The notes under the pieces are model-generated. The model was not told the DNA's origin. It searched no databases and saw only the letters and a program-made list of their open reading frames with translations. A stretch of 64,000 nt of DNA from Ralstonia pickettii (lineage in GTDB: Bacteria > Pseudomonadota > Gammaproteobacteria > Burkholderiales > Burkholderiaceae), in NCBI RefSeq assembly GCF_030582395.1, contig NZ_CP104381.1, positions 3,038,001-3,102,000 on the forward strand, given 5' to 3'. The translations under genes and the position numbers were made by a program. Shown piece after piece: positions 7,610 through 16,117 of the stretch (position 1 is its first letter; each line of letters opens with the position of its first letter).

Positions 7610-8679
7610 TCGCCCCCGCCTTCGCTCTCGCTGCCGTGATGCTGCGCCTGGCGCTGGTGACGCTTGGCTTGGCCGGGCTGCTCGCCAGCGCCCTCGCCCG
7701 CGCCGCCGAGCCGCCGATGGCCAACGCCCAACGCAAGGAGCTGACCGCGGTGCGCCAGCAATGGTCGCAGCGGTGCGACCCGTCCTCCGGCGCGCCCAAT
7801 GCCAGCGGCCCCGCCGTCGCGCGCGACTCCGGCACCGCACCGCCCGTCGTGCAGATGCGCGATGTGGATTTCCGCATCACCGGCGACATCGGCTTCCACG
7901 TACACCAGCTCACCGCGCAACTTGTGTCGCACAAGCCGGGGCAGCCCGTCGACATGGACGATCCGGGCCAGTTCGACATCCGCATCCTGGGCGGTGAAGT
8001 GACGGTGCCCAAGGATTCGCTCGACGCGCTCTTCAACCGGTATCTGCTCGACTATTCGCCGCGCTCGCTCAATGCGCTGTCGCTCACGCCCGGCGACGGC
8101 GTGCTCGACGTCTCCGGCGGGCTCAAGCTGCGCAATCATTTTCCCGGAGTGTGGCTGCCGTTCGGCATGCGCGGCACATTGGCGCTCAAGGAATCGCGCT
8201 ATCTCGTCTACACGCCCACCGAGGCACGCGTGATGGGCATCCAGACGCTGGCGCTGCTCAAAGGGATGGGGCTGGAGCTGTCGCAGCTTGCGCCGCTCAA
8301 TCGCACCGGCGCCAAGCTGGATGGCAACGACATGGTGCTGGACCAATACACGGTCTTCCCGCCGCCGCGCCTGGTCGGTCAGATGAAGACGGCGCGTGTT
8401 ACGCCTGACGGGCTGGTGCTCGGGTTCGGCCCCGCGCCCGCCATGTGTGCGCCGGCGCCAACCGACGCCGCGAGCCGCATCTGGATCCAGTCCGGAGACC
8501 TGAAGATGTACAACGTGCTGGTCGCCAACAGCCGCATTCTCGTGACCGATACATCAACACGCGGGCCGCTGCGCTTCGACCTGTATCACTACCGCGAGGC
8601 CGCCGCGCGCGGCACCACGCGCATGGATGCCGATGGCACGCTGCGTGTGGACCTCGCGCCGGCAGGGGCCGCTCAATAG
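7606..8679 (+). CDS. Exported protein of unknown family, tandem paralogue 2
   Basis: This 357-residue protein begins with a hydrophobic signal peptide ending near ALARAAEP, without a lipobox cysteine, so it is predicted periplasmic rather than lipidated. It is a divergent copy of the preceding gene, aligning over almost the whole length (QMRDVDFRITGDIGFHVHQL here against the DVDFRFDGGVGFLVDQL region there). The ATG overlaps the upstream stop as ATGA, indicating translational coupling and probably a complex or sequential action of the two products. No catalytic motif is evident. A duplication followed by divergence of the export signal (lipoprotein versus soluble) is the simplest reading. Confidence 0.8.
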   Translation: MIAPAFALAAVMLRLALVTLGLAGLLASALARAAEPPMANAQRKELTAVRQQWSQRCDPSSGAPNASGPAVARDSGTAPPVVQMRDVDFRITGDIGFHVHQLTAQLVSHKPGQPVDMDDPGQFDIRILGGEVTVPKDSLDALFNRYLLDYSPRSLNALSLTPGDGVLDVSGGLKLRNHFPGVWLPFGMRGTLALKESRYLVYTPTEARVMGIQTLALLKGMGLELSQLAPLNRTGAKLDGNDMVLDQYTVFPPPRLVGQMKTARVTPDGLVLGFGPAPAMCAPAPTDAASRIWIQSGDLKMYNVLVANSRILVTDTSTRGPLRFDLYHYREAAARGTTRMDADGTLRVDLAPAGAAQ

Positions 8680-8697
8680 CGCCATCGTCACAGCGCA

Positions 8698-9111
8698 TTA
8701 CTTCTCGCAGACGGCATGCAGGATTGCCTCGCCCTCTGAGCGCGGCACGACAGCCTCCCAGCGCGGGCCGTCGATGGTCTTGGTGAGCACCGTGCCGTGC
8801 TGGCTGTCCTGGATCAGCGCACTGACCGGCAGGATTCGCCCCTCCTTGCAGTCGTAGACGGACGTACGCGTATCGTATTGATACGCCTTGCCGTCCGACA
8901 GCTTGCGCGGCGCGTCATAGGCGTCGCGCGTGGTGGCGCGCACCGTGCCATCCGTGTTGCGCTGGATGGAGTCTTTGTCCAGATAGAGCGAGCCGCTGTT
9001 GTTCGCCAGCGGAGCAAGCTTGACCCAGTTGTCAGCCGCCATGGCTGTCGAGCCACCCATTGCCAGGGCAGCCGCCACCCAGTAGATCAGCGTGGTTCGT
9101 TCCGTTCGCAT
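8698..9111 (-). CDS. Small periplasmic protein, surface-adhesin protein E-like
   Basis: The 137-residue product has a signal peptide (MRTERTTLIYW, then a hydrophobic stretch to STAMAAD). The mature part, NWVKLAPLANNSGSLYLDKD, continues as a short beta-sheet domain with two cysteines (VYDC and the C-terminal HAVCEK). This fits the small surface-adhesin protein E-like family common in betaproteobacteria, whose members often have no proven role. The ATG at 9111 has a perfect GGAGG 7 bases upstream, so it is chosen over a longer in-frame start at 9162. It is convergent with the tandem paralogue pair and is transcribed alone. Confidence 0.75.
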   Translation of the reverse strand: MRTERTTLIYWVAAALAMGGSTAMAADNWVKLAPLANNSGSLYLDKDSIQRNTDGTVRATTRDAYDAPRKLSDGKAYQYDTRTSVYDCKEGRILPVSALIQDSQHGTVLTKTIDGPRWEAVVPRSEGEAILHAVCEK

Positions 9112-9240
9112 CGCAACCTCCGTTTGCCTCATTGCACATACGTATGCGCGGCGCAGCAGCATGGCTGCATCGTTCTCCGCACATCAAAAAATGCGTAGCA
9201 AACGGCGTGCCCCGCGCGTGACAGTGCTGCAGCAGGGAAC

Positions 9241-9266
9241 AAAAAAGCCCGCTCGAGGCGGGCTTC
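9241..9266 (-). terminator. Intrinsic terminator after the di-haem cytochrome gene
   Basis: On the minus strand a GCCCGC/GCGGGC hairpin with a 5-nt loop is followed by a T run (the A6 at 9241-9246). It lies 20 bp past the stop of the cytochrome gene. Confidence 0.9.
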
Positions 9267-9285
9267 TTCGGGAATGCAGGGCGGC

Positions 9286-10182
9286 TTACTTGGCAGCAGC
9301 GGCCATGTAGTCGACGGCGGCTTTCACGTCGTCGTCCGAGCCGGCGTAAGTGCCCTTGGGCGGCATCGCGCCCTTGCCGTGCAGCGCGGAGTCATACAAC
9401 TTGGCCTTGCCTTGGGCAATCCGCGGCGCCCAGGCGGCCTTGTCGCCAAACTTCGGCGCGCCAGCCACACCGGCGGCGTGGCACATCTGGCAAGTCGACT
9501 CGTAGACCTTCTTGCCAACTTCGCCCGCCGAGGCTTGCGGTGCGGCGGCTGCAGCCGGCGCGGCCGGTGCTGCCGCAGCAGGTGCCGGCGCAGCAGCGGC
9601 CGGAGCCTGTGCAGCCGCCGGGGCCGATGCTTCCGGTGCAGCCGCTTGAGCCGGTGCTGCGCCCGCGCCGGCCGGGGCGGCCGGTTCCTGCAGCTTGCCG
9701 CCCGCAGAGTTGGCCATGTAGACGATGGCCCGCTCGATTTCGTAGTCGCTCACGTCATCCGGCGACGTGCCGCCACGCGCCGGCATACCGCCCTTGCCCG
9801 CCAGCGCCACCTTCGTCAGGCCATCGAGTCCCTGCGACAGGCGCGGGCCCCAGCTTGCCGCATCGCCAAACTTCGGCGCCCCGGCCACGCCTGCTGCGTG
9901 GCAGGTCGCGCAGACTTCCTTGTAGAGCTGCTCGCCGGTCTTGTAGACGCGCGGTGCGTTCGGGTCTTTCAGTTCGAGTTGTGCAACCGGCTTGATGCGA
10001 TCGTTGACGGCCTCTTCCGACATGCCGGAACCGCCTGCGCCTTCCCGGGCGCCCAGGCCAACGTAATTGGCCAGCAGGATGATGATGAGGATGGGAACGG
10101 CAAAGGCGGCGATGACCGCGATGATCAGCTGCTTGGGGGTCTTGATCAGAGGCTCGTGTTCGTCGTGTTGCGCGTCGCTCAT
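9286..10182 (-). CDS. Membrane-anchored di-haem cytochrome c (tandem c5-type modules)
   Basis: The 298-residue protein has an N-terminal membrane anchor (about 19-41) and two homologous cytochrome c modules. The first haem site is CATCH at 91-95 and the second is CQMCH at 231-235. Each is followed by the same AAGVAGAPKFGD sequence and a downstream methionine ligand in GGMPARG and GAMPPKG. The modules are joined by an Ala/Pro-rich linker (about 166-219) that probably lets them swing. It should carry electrons in the periplasm between the bc1 complex and a terminal oxidase or another acceptor. The ATG at 10182 is preferred to a TTG six bases upstream. The duplication is internal to the gene, and the second module is the shorter one. 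Confidence 0.93.
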   Translation of the reverse strand: MSDAQHDEHEPLIKTPKQLIIAVIAAFAVPILIIILLANYVGLGAREGAGGSGMSEEAVNDRIKPVAQLELKDPNAPRVYKTGEQLYKEVCATCHAAGVAGAPKFGDAASWGPRLSQGLDGLTKVALAGKGGMPARGGTSPDDVSDYEIERAIVYMANSAGGKLQEPAAPAGAGAAPAQAAAPEASAPAAAQAPAAAAPAPAAAAPAAPAAAAAPQASAGEVGKKVYESTCQMCHAAGVAGAPKFGDKAAWAPRIAQGKAKLYDSALHGKGAMPPKGTYAGSDDDVKAAVDYMAAAAK

Positions 10183-10563
10183 GCTCAACTCTCAGGATGG
10201 TGGAACCGCTCTTGGAGCCCTCGGAGCGCCGCCGGCAAGGTCACGAGCATCGCCGGCAGAGCGTGGGGGCCGCATTCGATCGCGATGAGGGCAGGAAGAC
10301 CGTGGCGATGCAATCGCCGCGTCGGCCCAGACAGACCTGTCCCCGTCTTTCTTCTGGCAAATAACGCGCGATTATATCCGCAATGCTTTGGCCTTTGACA
10401 CGCGGGACAGCCCTAGGCGCCGCTTTTCGACCTGCGTCAAAAACCCAACGAAACGTTGCAGCAGCAGGCCTCATACCCGGGGGCTCACAGGGCTGCGATG
10501 GACGCTTGCGCCCAAATGCGCTATCCTGCGGGGCTTCCTTTTCGGTGCGTTCTGCGCCGATAT

Positions 10564-10639
10564 GCGCCCGTAGCTCAATGGATAGAGTACTGCCCTCCGA
10601 AGGCAGGGGTTGCTGGTTCGATCCCAGCCGGGCGCGCCA
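10564..10639 (+). tRNA. tRNA-Arg (anticodon CCG)
   Basis: The 76-base sequence folds as a cloverleaf. The acceptor GCGCCCG pairs with CGGGCGC, the D arm contains AGCTCAATGGATAGAGT, and the anticodon stem CTGCC/GGCAG has loop CTCCGAA with anticodon CCG (reads CGG, Arg). The T arm has GGTTCGATCC. Discriminator G and the CCA end are encoded. It stands alone between the cytochrome gene and hisC, with no integrase nearby. Confidence 0.97.
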
Positions 10640-10806
10640 AACATCAAAGATTGGCCCAAACTTGTACGGTTTCCCCCGTCAGAACCGCGCTTCTGCCGGA
10701 ACGTGCTGTTTGCCTGTTTCCGAACCGTGTCCAGTCCCCCTGCATTTTTTATTCCTCGATCGCGCTGCGGGCACACTGAAAATCACCACCCATCAGGATT
10801 CGAACC

Positions 10807-11874
10807 GTGAGCCGTTATTGGAGCAAGATCGTTGAGCAACTTGTGCCTTACGTCCCGGGGGAGCAGCCGGACATCGCGCGGCCCATCAAGCTGAACACCA
10901 ACGAGAACCCTTACCCGCCGTCGCCGCGCGTGGTGGCGGCAATCTCTGCAGAACTGGGCGAGACGGGCGACAGCCTGCGCCGTTATCCCGATCCGCTCTC
11001 GCTCCGGCTGCGCGAGACGGTCGCCGCGCATGTCGGCCTCCGGCCGGAACAGGTTTTTGCCGGCAACGGGTCGGACGAAGTGCTGGCGCACGTCTTTCAG
11101 GCGCTGCTCAAGCACGACAAGCCGCTGCGCTTTCCCGACATCTCATACAGCTTCTATCCGACCTACGCGCGGCTGTACGGCGTGCAGCACGAAGTGGTGC
11201 CGCTGGCAGACGATTTCACCATCCGCGCCGACGACTATCTTGACGACGCAGGCGGCGTGCTGTTCCCGAACCCGAACGCTCCGACCGGCCACGCGCTGCC
11301 GCTGGCGGAGATCGAGCGGATCGTCGCCGCGAACCCGTCGTCGGTCGTAGTGGTCGATGAGGCTTATGTGGATTTCGGCGCGGAGTCGGCCATTGCGCTC
11401 ATCGACCGCTATCCCAACCTGCTGGTCGTGCACACGACGTCGAAGTCGCGCTCGCTGGCCGGCATGCGGATCGGCTTCGCGTTCGGGCACGCGGCGCTGA
11501 TCGAAGCGCTCAACCGCGTGAAAGACAGCTTCAATTCGTATCCGCTGGACCGCCTTGCGCAGGCGGCCGCCCAAGCGGCTTACGAAGACGATGCGTACTT
11601 CCGCACCACGTGCGCTCGCGTGGTGGCAAGCCGCGTGCGACTGACGCAAGCGCTGCAGGCGCTGGGGTTCGAAGTCGTGCCGTCGATGGCGAACTTTGTC
11701 TTCGCCCGGCATCCGGTCCACGATGCGGCCACGCTCGCGGCGCGCCTGAAAGAGCAAGCCATCTTCGTGCGCCACTTCAAGCTCGCACGCATCGACCAGC
11801 ATCTGCGCATCACCGTCGGCACCGACGATGAATGCGACGCATTCTTAAACGCATTGCAGGGTCTGCTGAAGTAA
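10807..11874 (+). CDS. hisC: Histidinol-phosphate aminotransferase
   Basis: This 355-residue fold-type I PLP enzyme converts imidazole acetol phosphate and glutamate to histidinol phosphate in histidine synthesis. Diagnostic features are [13 protein letters not shown] near the N-terminus, [10 protein letters not shown] (cofactor phosphate contacts), [11 protein letters not shown] with the PLP aspartate, and the Schiff-base lysine in [15 protein letters not shown] (Lys213). The GTG at 10807 has AGGA at suitable spacing. It is a single gene away from other his genes, as often seen for a second hisC copy in Burkholderiaceae, so it could also serve aromatic amino-acid transamination. Confidence 0.95.
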   Translation: MSRYWSKIVEQLVPYVPGEQPDIARPIKLNTNENPYPPSPRVVAAISAELGETGDSLRRYPDPLSLRLRETVAAHVGLRPEQVFAGNGSDEVLAHVFQALLKHDKPLRFPDISYSFYPTYARLYGVQHEVVPLADDFTIRADDYLDDAGGVLFPNPNAPTGHALPLAEIERIVAANPSSVVVVDEAYVDFGAESAIALIDRYPNLLVVHTTSKSRSLAGMRIGFAFGHAALIEALNRVKDSFNSYPLDRLAQAAAQAAYEDDAYFRTTCARVVASRVRLTQALQALGFEVVPSMANFVFARHPVHDAATLAARLKEQAIFVRHFKLARIDQHLRITVGTDDECDAFLNALQGLLK

Positions 11875-12209
11875 GTACGCACGCGCGTGCGGCAAATTGC
11901 CACCGGGGTCGGCCAGCCATTTGGGGGGCGGCGCCCCGCGCTGACGGCTGCACGTCCCGATCGCACGGTGCATGTGGGTACCTGCGCGGCATGGCACGGC
12001 GCCGATCGAAGGCCACGAACATCCGCGATTGCTGCGCTCAGGTATGGGGAACATTGACCGGACGCAGATGCCGCCGCCCGATTGCTGTGCCAGAATGCAC
12101 AAGCGGGTAAACGGCGCGCCGACGCCGTCCGCTGTCCCCTAGGGCGAGCCTGAGCACTGCGCGGGCGGCACGGGACGCCACACAACACACTCCCACAAAA
12201 GGAATCAGC
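11875..12209. other. Intergenic region hisC-HiPIP
   Basis: These 335 bases contain no supportable gene or RNA. The part immediately before 12210 carries AAAAGGAAT, a ribosome site for the HiPIP gene. The promoter presumably lies here, but no clear -35/-10 pair was seen. Confidence 0.5.
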
Positions 12210-12521
12210 ATGTCCAATCGTCGTCAATTCCTGAAGAGCATCCCCATCGTGGCCGCCGCGGGCGCCGTCATGTCGATGTCGGACCTGGCACTGGCTGCAC
12301 CGATGGTGGCGGAAACCGATCCGCAAGCCAAGGCACTGGGCTACGTGGCTGACACGACCAAGGCCGACAAGGCCAAGTTCCCGAAGCACACGCCGGATCA
12401 GCACTGCGGCAACTGCGCCCTGTACCAAGGCGGTACGGCTGCGCAAGGCGGCTGCCCGCTGTTCGCCGGCAAGGACGTCGCCAACAAGGGCTGGTGCAGC
12501 GCCTGGGCAAAGAAGGCCTGA
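12210..12521 (+). CDS. High-potential iron-sulfur protein (HiPIP)
   Basis: The 103-residue precursor begins MSNRRQFLKS with a twin-arginine and a hydrophobic stretch ending ALAAP, so it is exported folded by the Tat pathway with its cluster inserted. The mature domain carries the four cysteine ligands of the [4Fe-4S] cluster at Cys66, Cys69, Cys82 and Cys96 in the spacing typical of HiPIPs (HCGNC, GGC, GWC). It is a small periplasmic one-electron carrier. A good AAGGAAT lies ahead of the ATG and an intrinsic terminator follows, so it is monocistronic. Confidence 0.96.
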   Translation: MSNRRQFLKSIPIVAAAGAVMSMSDLALAAPMVAETDPQAKALGYVADTTKADKAKFPKHTPDQHCGNCALYQGGTAAQGGCPLFAGKDVANKGWCSAWAKKA

Positions 12522-12542
12522 GCGAAGGAGCCTCGCCCCATG

Positions 12543-12570
12543 AAAAACGGACCCTGCGGGGTCCGTTTTT
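12543..12570 (+). terminator. Intrinsic terminator after HiPIP gene
   Basis: AAAAACGGACCC, TGCG loop, GGGTCCGTTTTT: a perfect 12-bp inverted repeat ending in T5, 22 bp after the HiPIP stop. It also separates the HiPIP gene from the response-regulator gene that follows. Confidence 0.93.
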
Positions 12571-12598
12571 CATGGGCACTCGCTCTACAATGCCTGCC

Positions 12599-13294
12599 AT
12601 GCCGTTCACATTCACACCCACTGTCCTCGTCATCGACGACGAACCGCACATCCGACGCTTCGTGCGCGCCGCGCTGGAGGAGGAAGGCTGCGAAGTCCAC
12701 GAAGCCGACCGCGTCGAGCGCGGCCTGATCGAAGCGGGCACGCGTCAGCCGGATGCCGTGATTCTCGATCTCGGCTTGCCCGATGGCGACGGCATGCAGC
12801 TGATTCGCGAGTTGCGCACCTGGACGGAAGTGCCGGTGCTCGTGCTTTCGGCCCGCGTGGATGAGCGCGACAAGATCGAGGCGCTCGATGCGGGCGCGGA
12901 TGATTACCTGACCAAACCGTTCGGCGTGGGCGAACTGGTTGCGCGCCTGCGCGTGCTGTTGCGGCGACATGCCAAGCGCGGCGAAGACGGCGGCAGCGTG
13001 ATCCGCTTCGGCGAGGTGGAAGTCGACCTGGCGCGCCGCCTGGTCAGCCGCAACGGCGAGGCGGTCCATCTCACCCCGATCGAATACCGGCTGCTGGCGG
13101 TGCTGCTCGGCCGCCGCGGCACCGTGATGACGCACCGCGAGCTGCTGCGCGAAGTCTGGGGCCCGGCGCATTCCGACAGCAGCCACTACCTGCGCATCTA
13201 CATGGGCCATCTGCGCCACAAGCTGGAACGCGATCCGGCGCGGCCCGAACACCTGCTGACCGAAGTCGGCGTGGGGTACCGGTTTACGGCGTAA
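12599..13294 (+). CDS. KdpE-like OmpR-family response regulator
   Basis: The 231-residue protein has a receiver domain with the acidic pair Asp13-Asp14, phosphoacceptor Asp57 in VILDLGLPDGDG and Lys106 in LTKPF. A winged-helix domain follows, containing HYLRIYMGHLRHKLE and the DPARPEHLLTEVGVGYRF ending. That ending and overall length match KdpE, which with KdpD controls the high-affinity potassium pump. No kdpD or kdpFABC is adjacent, so here it is an orphan; it may be a paralogue with another partner. The ATG at 12599 places the fold normally; an ATG at 12590 is also possible. There is no obvious ribosome site, and the gene starts 28 bp after a terminator. Confidence 0.88.
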   Translation: MPFTFTPTVLVIDDEPHIRRFVRAALEEEGCEVHEADRVERGLIEAGTRQPDAVILDLGLPDGDGMQLIRELRTWTEVPVLVLSARVDERDKIEALDAGADDYLTKPFGVGELVARLRVLLRRHAKRGEDGGSVIRFGEVEVDLARRLVSRNGEAVHLTPIEYRLLAVLLGRRGTVMTHRELLREVWGPAHSDSSHYLRIYMGHLRHKLERDPARPEHLLTEVGVGYRFTA

Positions 13295-13300
13295 GCCGGC

Positions 13301-14299
13301 TCACTGTTCCCTGATGCCGGCGGCGCGCACGATGCGGCCGTTGCTGTCGTATTCCGCGCGGATGGCCGCGGCAAATTGCTCGGCGGTGCCGCCGGCCGGC
13401 ACCACGGCGGCCTGCGTAAGACGCTCGCGCAGATCGGGCGCAGCCAGCGCCTTGTTGATCTCTGCATTCAACCGGGCAACCACGGGGGCCGGCGTCTTGG
13501 CCGGCGCAAACACGCCAAAGGTCGACGCCATATTCGCCTTGGCGTAACCCAGCTCGGTAAAGGTCGGCACATTGGGCAGCGCATCGAGCCGGTGCGGCGC
13601 ACCCACCGCGAGCGGGCGCAGCTTGCCGCTCGTGATGTGTTGCATCAGGGTCGGGCCGACGTTGGTCGACATGACTTCAACCTGGCCGCCCAGCGCATCG
13701 GTCAGTTGCTGGCCACCGCCCTTGTACGGGATGAGCGTGATATCCACACGCGCCTGCGACTTGATCTGCTCCAGCGCCAGATGCCCGACCGTACCGAGGC
13801 CCGATGTCGACCAGCGGATCGAACCTGGCTTGGCCCGCGACTGGCTCAGCATGTCGGCAAAGCTCTTGCCGGTGAACGACGGCGTGCCCAGCAGGATCAT
13901 CGGTGCGTACATGACGTTGGCCACGGGCGCGATGTCTTTCTGCGGGTCGTACGGCAGCTTGCCGAAATGCGGATTGAGCGTCAGCGGGCTCACCGACGAA
14001 AAGCCCAGCGTGTAGCCATCCGGAGCCGCCTTGGCTACGGCGTCCATGCCGATGCTGCCGCCGGCACCGGCCCGGTTTTCCACCACCACCGGCTGGCCCA
14101 GTTGCGCCGACAGCTTTTCACCGAGCGCACGCGCCACGTTGTCGGAAATGCCGCCGGTCGGGTACGCGACGATGATGCGGATCGGCTTGGCCGGATAGTC
14201 CTGCGCTTGCACCGGCGCAGCAGCAAGCAACGGCAGACCGGCGCACAGTAGTGCAGCAGAAGCAATCAGACGACGGCGGGCAGTACGTGCGGAAGTCAT
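13301..14299 (-). CDS. Bug/TctC-family periplasmic solute-binding protein
   Basis: The 332-residue precursor has a signal peptide with an arginine-rich start (TSARTARRRLI) and cleavage near VQAQDYPAKPI. The mature N-terminus YPAKPIRIIVAYPTGGISDN, the VENRAGAGGSIG segment and the ASTFGVFAPAKTPAPVV region are hallmarks of the Bordetella uptake gene (Bug) receptors. These bind carboxylates or other small organic ligands. No tctA/tctB permease is next to it, which is common for this expanded family in Burkholderiaceae; the ligand is unknown. It converges with the kdpE-like gene, with only 6 bp between the two stops. The start at 14299 is chosen by the signal peptide; an ATG at 14335 is possible. 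Confidence 0.92.
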   Translation of the reverse strand: MTSARTARRRLIASAALLCAGLPLLAAAPVQAQDYPAKPIRIIVAYPTGGISDNVARALGEKLSAQLGQPVVVENRAGAGGSIGMDAVAKAAPDGYTLGFSSVSPLTLNPHFGKLPYDPQKDIAPVANVMYAPMILLGTPSFTGKSFADMLSQSRAKPGSIRWSTSGLGTVGHLALEQIKSQARVDITLIPYKGGGQQLTDALGGQVEVMSTNVGPTLMQHITSGKLRPLAVGAPHRLDALPNVPTFTELGYAKANMASTFGVFAPAKTPAPVVARLNAEINKALAAPDLRERLTQAAVVPAGGTAEQFAAAIRAEYDSNGRIVRAAGIREQ

Positions 14300-14393
14300 G
14301 GCGCAATGTCGGAGGAAAGAAACGGAAAGAAACATTGTAGGCCGATGCTCAGGCAAGCTCGCCCCGGCAAAGTACAAAAACGGCAGGCAAAAG

Positions 14394-14417
14394 AAAAGGC
14401 GCCCGAAGGCGCCTTTT
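14394..14417 (-). terminator. Intrinsic terminator downstream of porin gene
   Basis: AAAAGGCGCC, CGAA loop, GGCGCCTTTT: a 10-bp perfect inverted repeat 28 bp past the porin stop on the minus strand. It separates the porin from the Bug gene. Confidence 0.9.
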
Positions 14418-14444
14418 CCGTTCCCAATCGAGTGACAGCGTCGA

Positions 14445-15620
14445 TTAGAAGATGTGGCGGATACCCACGCCAACGCTGGTCTGGTTAGTCTTGAACGAAC
14501 CCGTGCCGTCAGCCGAGCCACCCGAAAGTTGCGGAATAGCGGCGTCCTTCACCTTGTTGTAGTCGACCGTGCCATACACTTGCGTGCGCTTGGACAGCGC
14601 GTACTCGGCCAGCAGCACGCCGGTGTAGCGCTTGCCAGTGTTGCCTGCCAGCAGGTTGGCGTTGTTGATGCTGTCGTAGTAGAACGCGCCCGTCAGTGCC
14701 AGTGCCGGGGTAGCCTGGTACGTCACGCCGGCCATGCCGACGTGGTCACGACGCTTAGTGTTGCCAGGCAGCACGCCGGCACCAAGCTGCTCAGCCGTAA
14801 AGCCGTTGACGGCATTCAGACCGAAGGCGCTGCCGCCTACGCAGTTGCCAGCTACAGAACCGGTAATCTTGTTCACCACACCGCTACCGTTCACGCAACC
14901 CGTAGCGTCGCTGCTGTCGATGTAGCCCAGGAACAGCTTGGCCGGTCCGATGGTGTAGTTACCACCGACGCTCCACACGGTCTGCTTGTTGCCAGCCACA
15001 TCCTTGTGCTGCTGGTACAGCGCGCCAATCATGGCCGGACCGAATTCATACGACAGGGCACCGCCCAGGTACTGGTTCTGGCTCATGCTGCCCGGCACTT
15101 CGCCGAAGCCGTAGCCCAGACCAACGTACAGGCCGTTCCACTTGCCTTCGTACTTCAGCATGTTGGACTCACGCAGGCCGGTCAGACCGTAGAACATCCA
15201 TGAGTTGCCGTCGTAGTTACCCACGCCCAGCGGATCGAAGTTGCCGCCCATCGTGAAGCCGAAGTTGTATTGACGGCCCAGCGTGATGGTACCCAGGTCC
15301 TTGTTCTGCAGACCCACGAACGACTGACGGTTGAACAACGTACCAGCGCTGCTCATCTTGCCGGTGGCCGAGTTGAAGCCGCTTTCCAGCACGAACAGAG
15401 CCTTGGTGCCGCCGCCCAGATCTTCCGAGCCCTTCAGGCCCCAGCGGCTGTTCGACACAGCGCCGCTTTCCATCTGGGTCACGCTGTTGCCAGCTTGGTT
15501 GGCGTTGTTGATGTAGTGAATGCTGGTATCGACAATACCGTACAGCGTCACGCTCGATTGGGCGTAGGCAGAACCTGCGAACAGGGCGCCAACTGCAACC
15601 AGAATGGCAGACTTTTTCAT
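14445..15620 (-). CDS. Outer-membrane general porin (Omp32/OpcP-like)
   Basis: The 391-residue precursor begins MKKSAILVAVGALFAGSAYA with cleavage before QSSVTLYG, the standard mature start of betaproteobacterial trimeric porins. The sequence shows alternating beta strands, a WGLKGSEDLGGG turn, a large loop-3 region, and the C-terminal strand VGVGIRHIF ending in phenylalanine for BAM recognition. It should form a 16-stranded diffusion channel for small anions or nutrients. Codon use is narrower (many GGC, AAC, GTG and few rare codons) than in the neighbours, as expected for a highly expressed gene. It has its own terminator and a long upstream region. Confidence 0.96.
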   Translation of the reverse strand: MKKSAILVAVGALFAGSAYAQSSVTLYGIVDTSIHYINNANQAGNSVTQMESGAVSNSRWGLKGSEDLGGGTKALFVLESGFNSATGKMSSAGTLFNRQSFVGLQNKDLGTITLGRQYNFGFTMGGNFDPLGVGNYDGNSWMFYGLTGLRESNMLKYEGKWNGLYVGLGYGFGEVPGSMSQNQYLGGALSYEFGPAMIGALYQQHKDVAGNKQTVWSVGGNYTIGPAKLFLGYIDSSDATGCVNGSGVVNKITGSVAGNCVGGSAFGLNAVNGFTAEQLGAGVLPGNTKRRDHVGMAGVTYQATPALALTGAFYYDSINNANLLAGNTGKRYTGVLLAEYALSKRTQVYGTVDYNKVKDAAIPQLSGGSADGTGSFKTNQTSVGVGIRHIF

Positions 15621-16117
15621 GTGGGCTCGTAATAAAAGAGTTGTCTCAAACCGCCCGACCCCGTGTGCATGAGGTTGGGCTCCTCCGTTTCCTTACTTCC
15701 GTGTCGGAAGTGCCGCGCAAATTTAACAAAAGCCCATATGTGCGGCAAAACAATTCACGGAATCGTTCTACCAAGTGTGGTAAGCGCGCATCGCTCTTAA
15801 TGCACTGCACCAAATCGGCCTATCGCAAGGCTTGCGGGCTGGAGATGCCCTGCTGTGGTGCATCAAAGCCGAGCACGGGCTTTCAGGCGATATCTTGATT
15901 AGACAAAAAGGTTGGGGAATGACCGGAGGCGCTACGCCATTGGCACGCCTTTGAACGCCGTTTGCGCTGACTTGCATCATTTCGGCGCCGACAACGAACC
16001 GTTCGTCGCACCACCGTGGATACGGTATGCCCCCTGACCTAGGCTGTAGACCGTGGCAAGACAGCAAATGACCACGCCTAAAACAGCACCGAAAATCAGT
16101 TGAAGAAGGAGTTCGCC
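15621..16117. other. Intergenic region between divergent porin and small repeat-protein genes
   Basis: About 500 bp of lower GC than the flanks, with no convincing gene. It must hold the porin promoter and long 5' leader (minus strand) and the promoter of the gene at 16118. A stretch around 15740-15800 is notably AT-rich. No RNA gene or hairpin with a terminator tail was recognised. Confidence 0.5.

Noticed and set aside
10564..10639. tRNA-Arg as an integration site of a genomic island
   Set aside because: No integrase gene and no duplicated 3' tRNA fragment was seen in the neighbourhood; hisC follows directly.
15641..15898. Small plus-strand open frame in the porin upstream region
   Set aside because: No ribosome site, no signal or domain; it lies in the probable porin promoter and leader.
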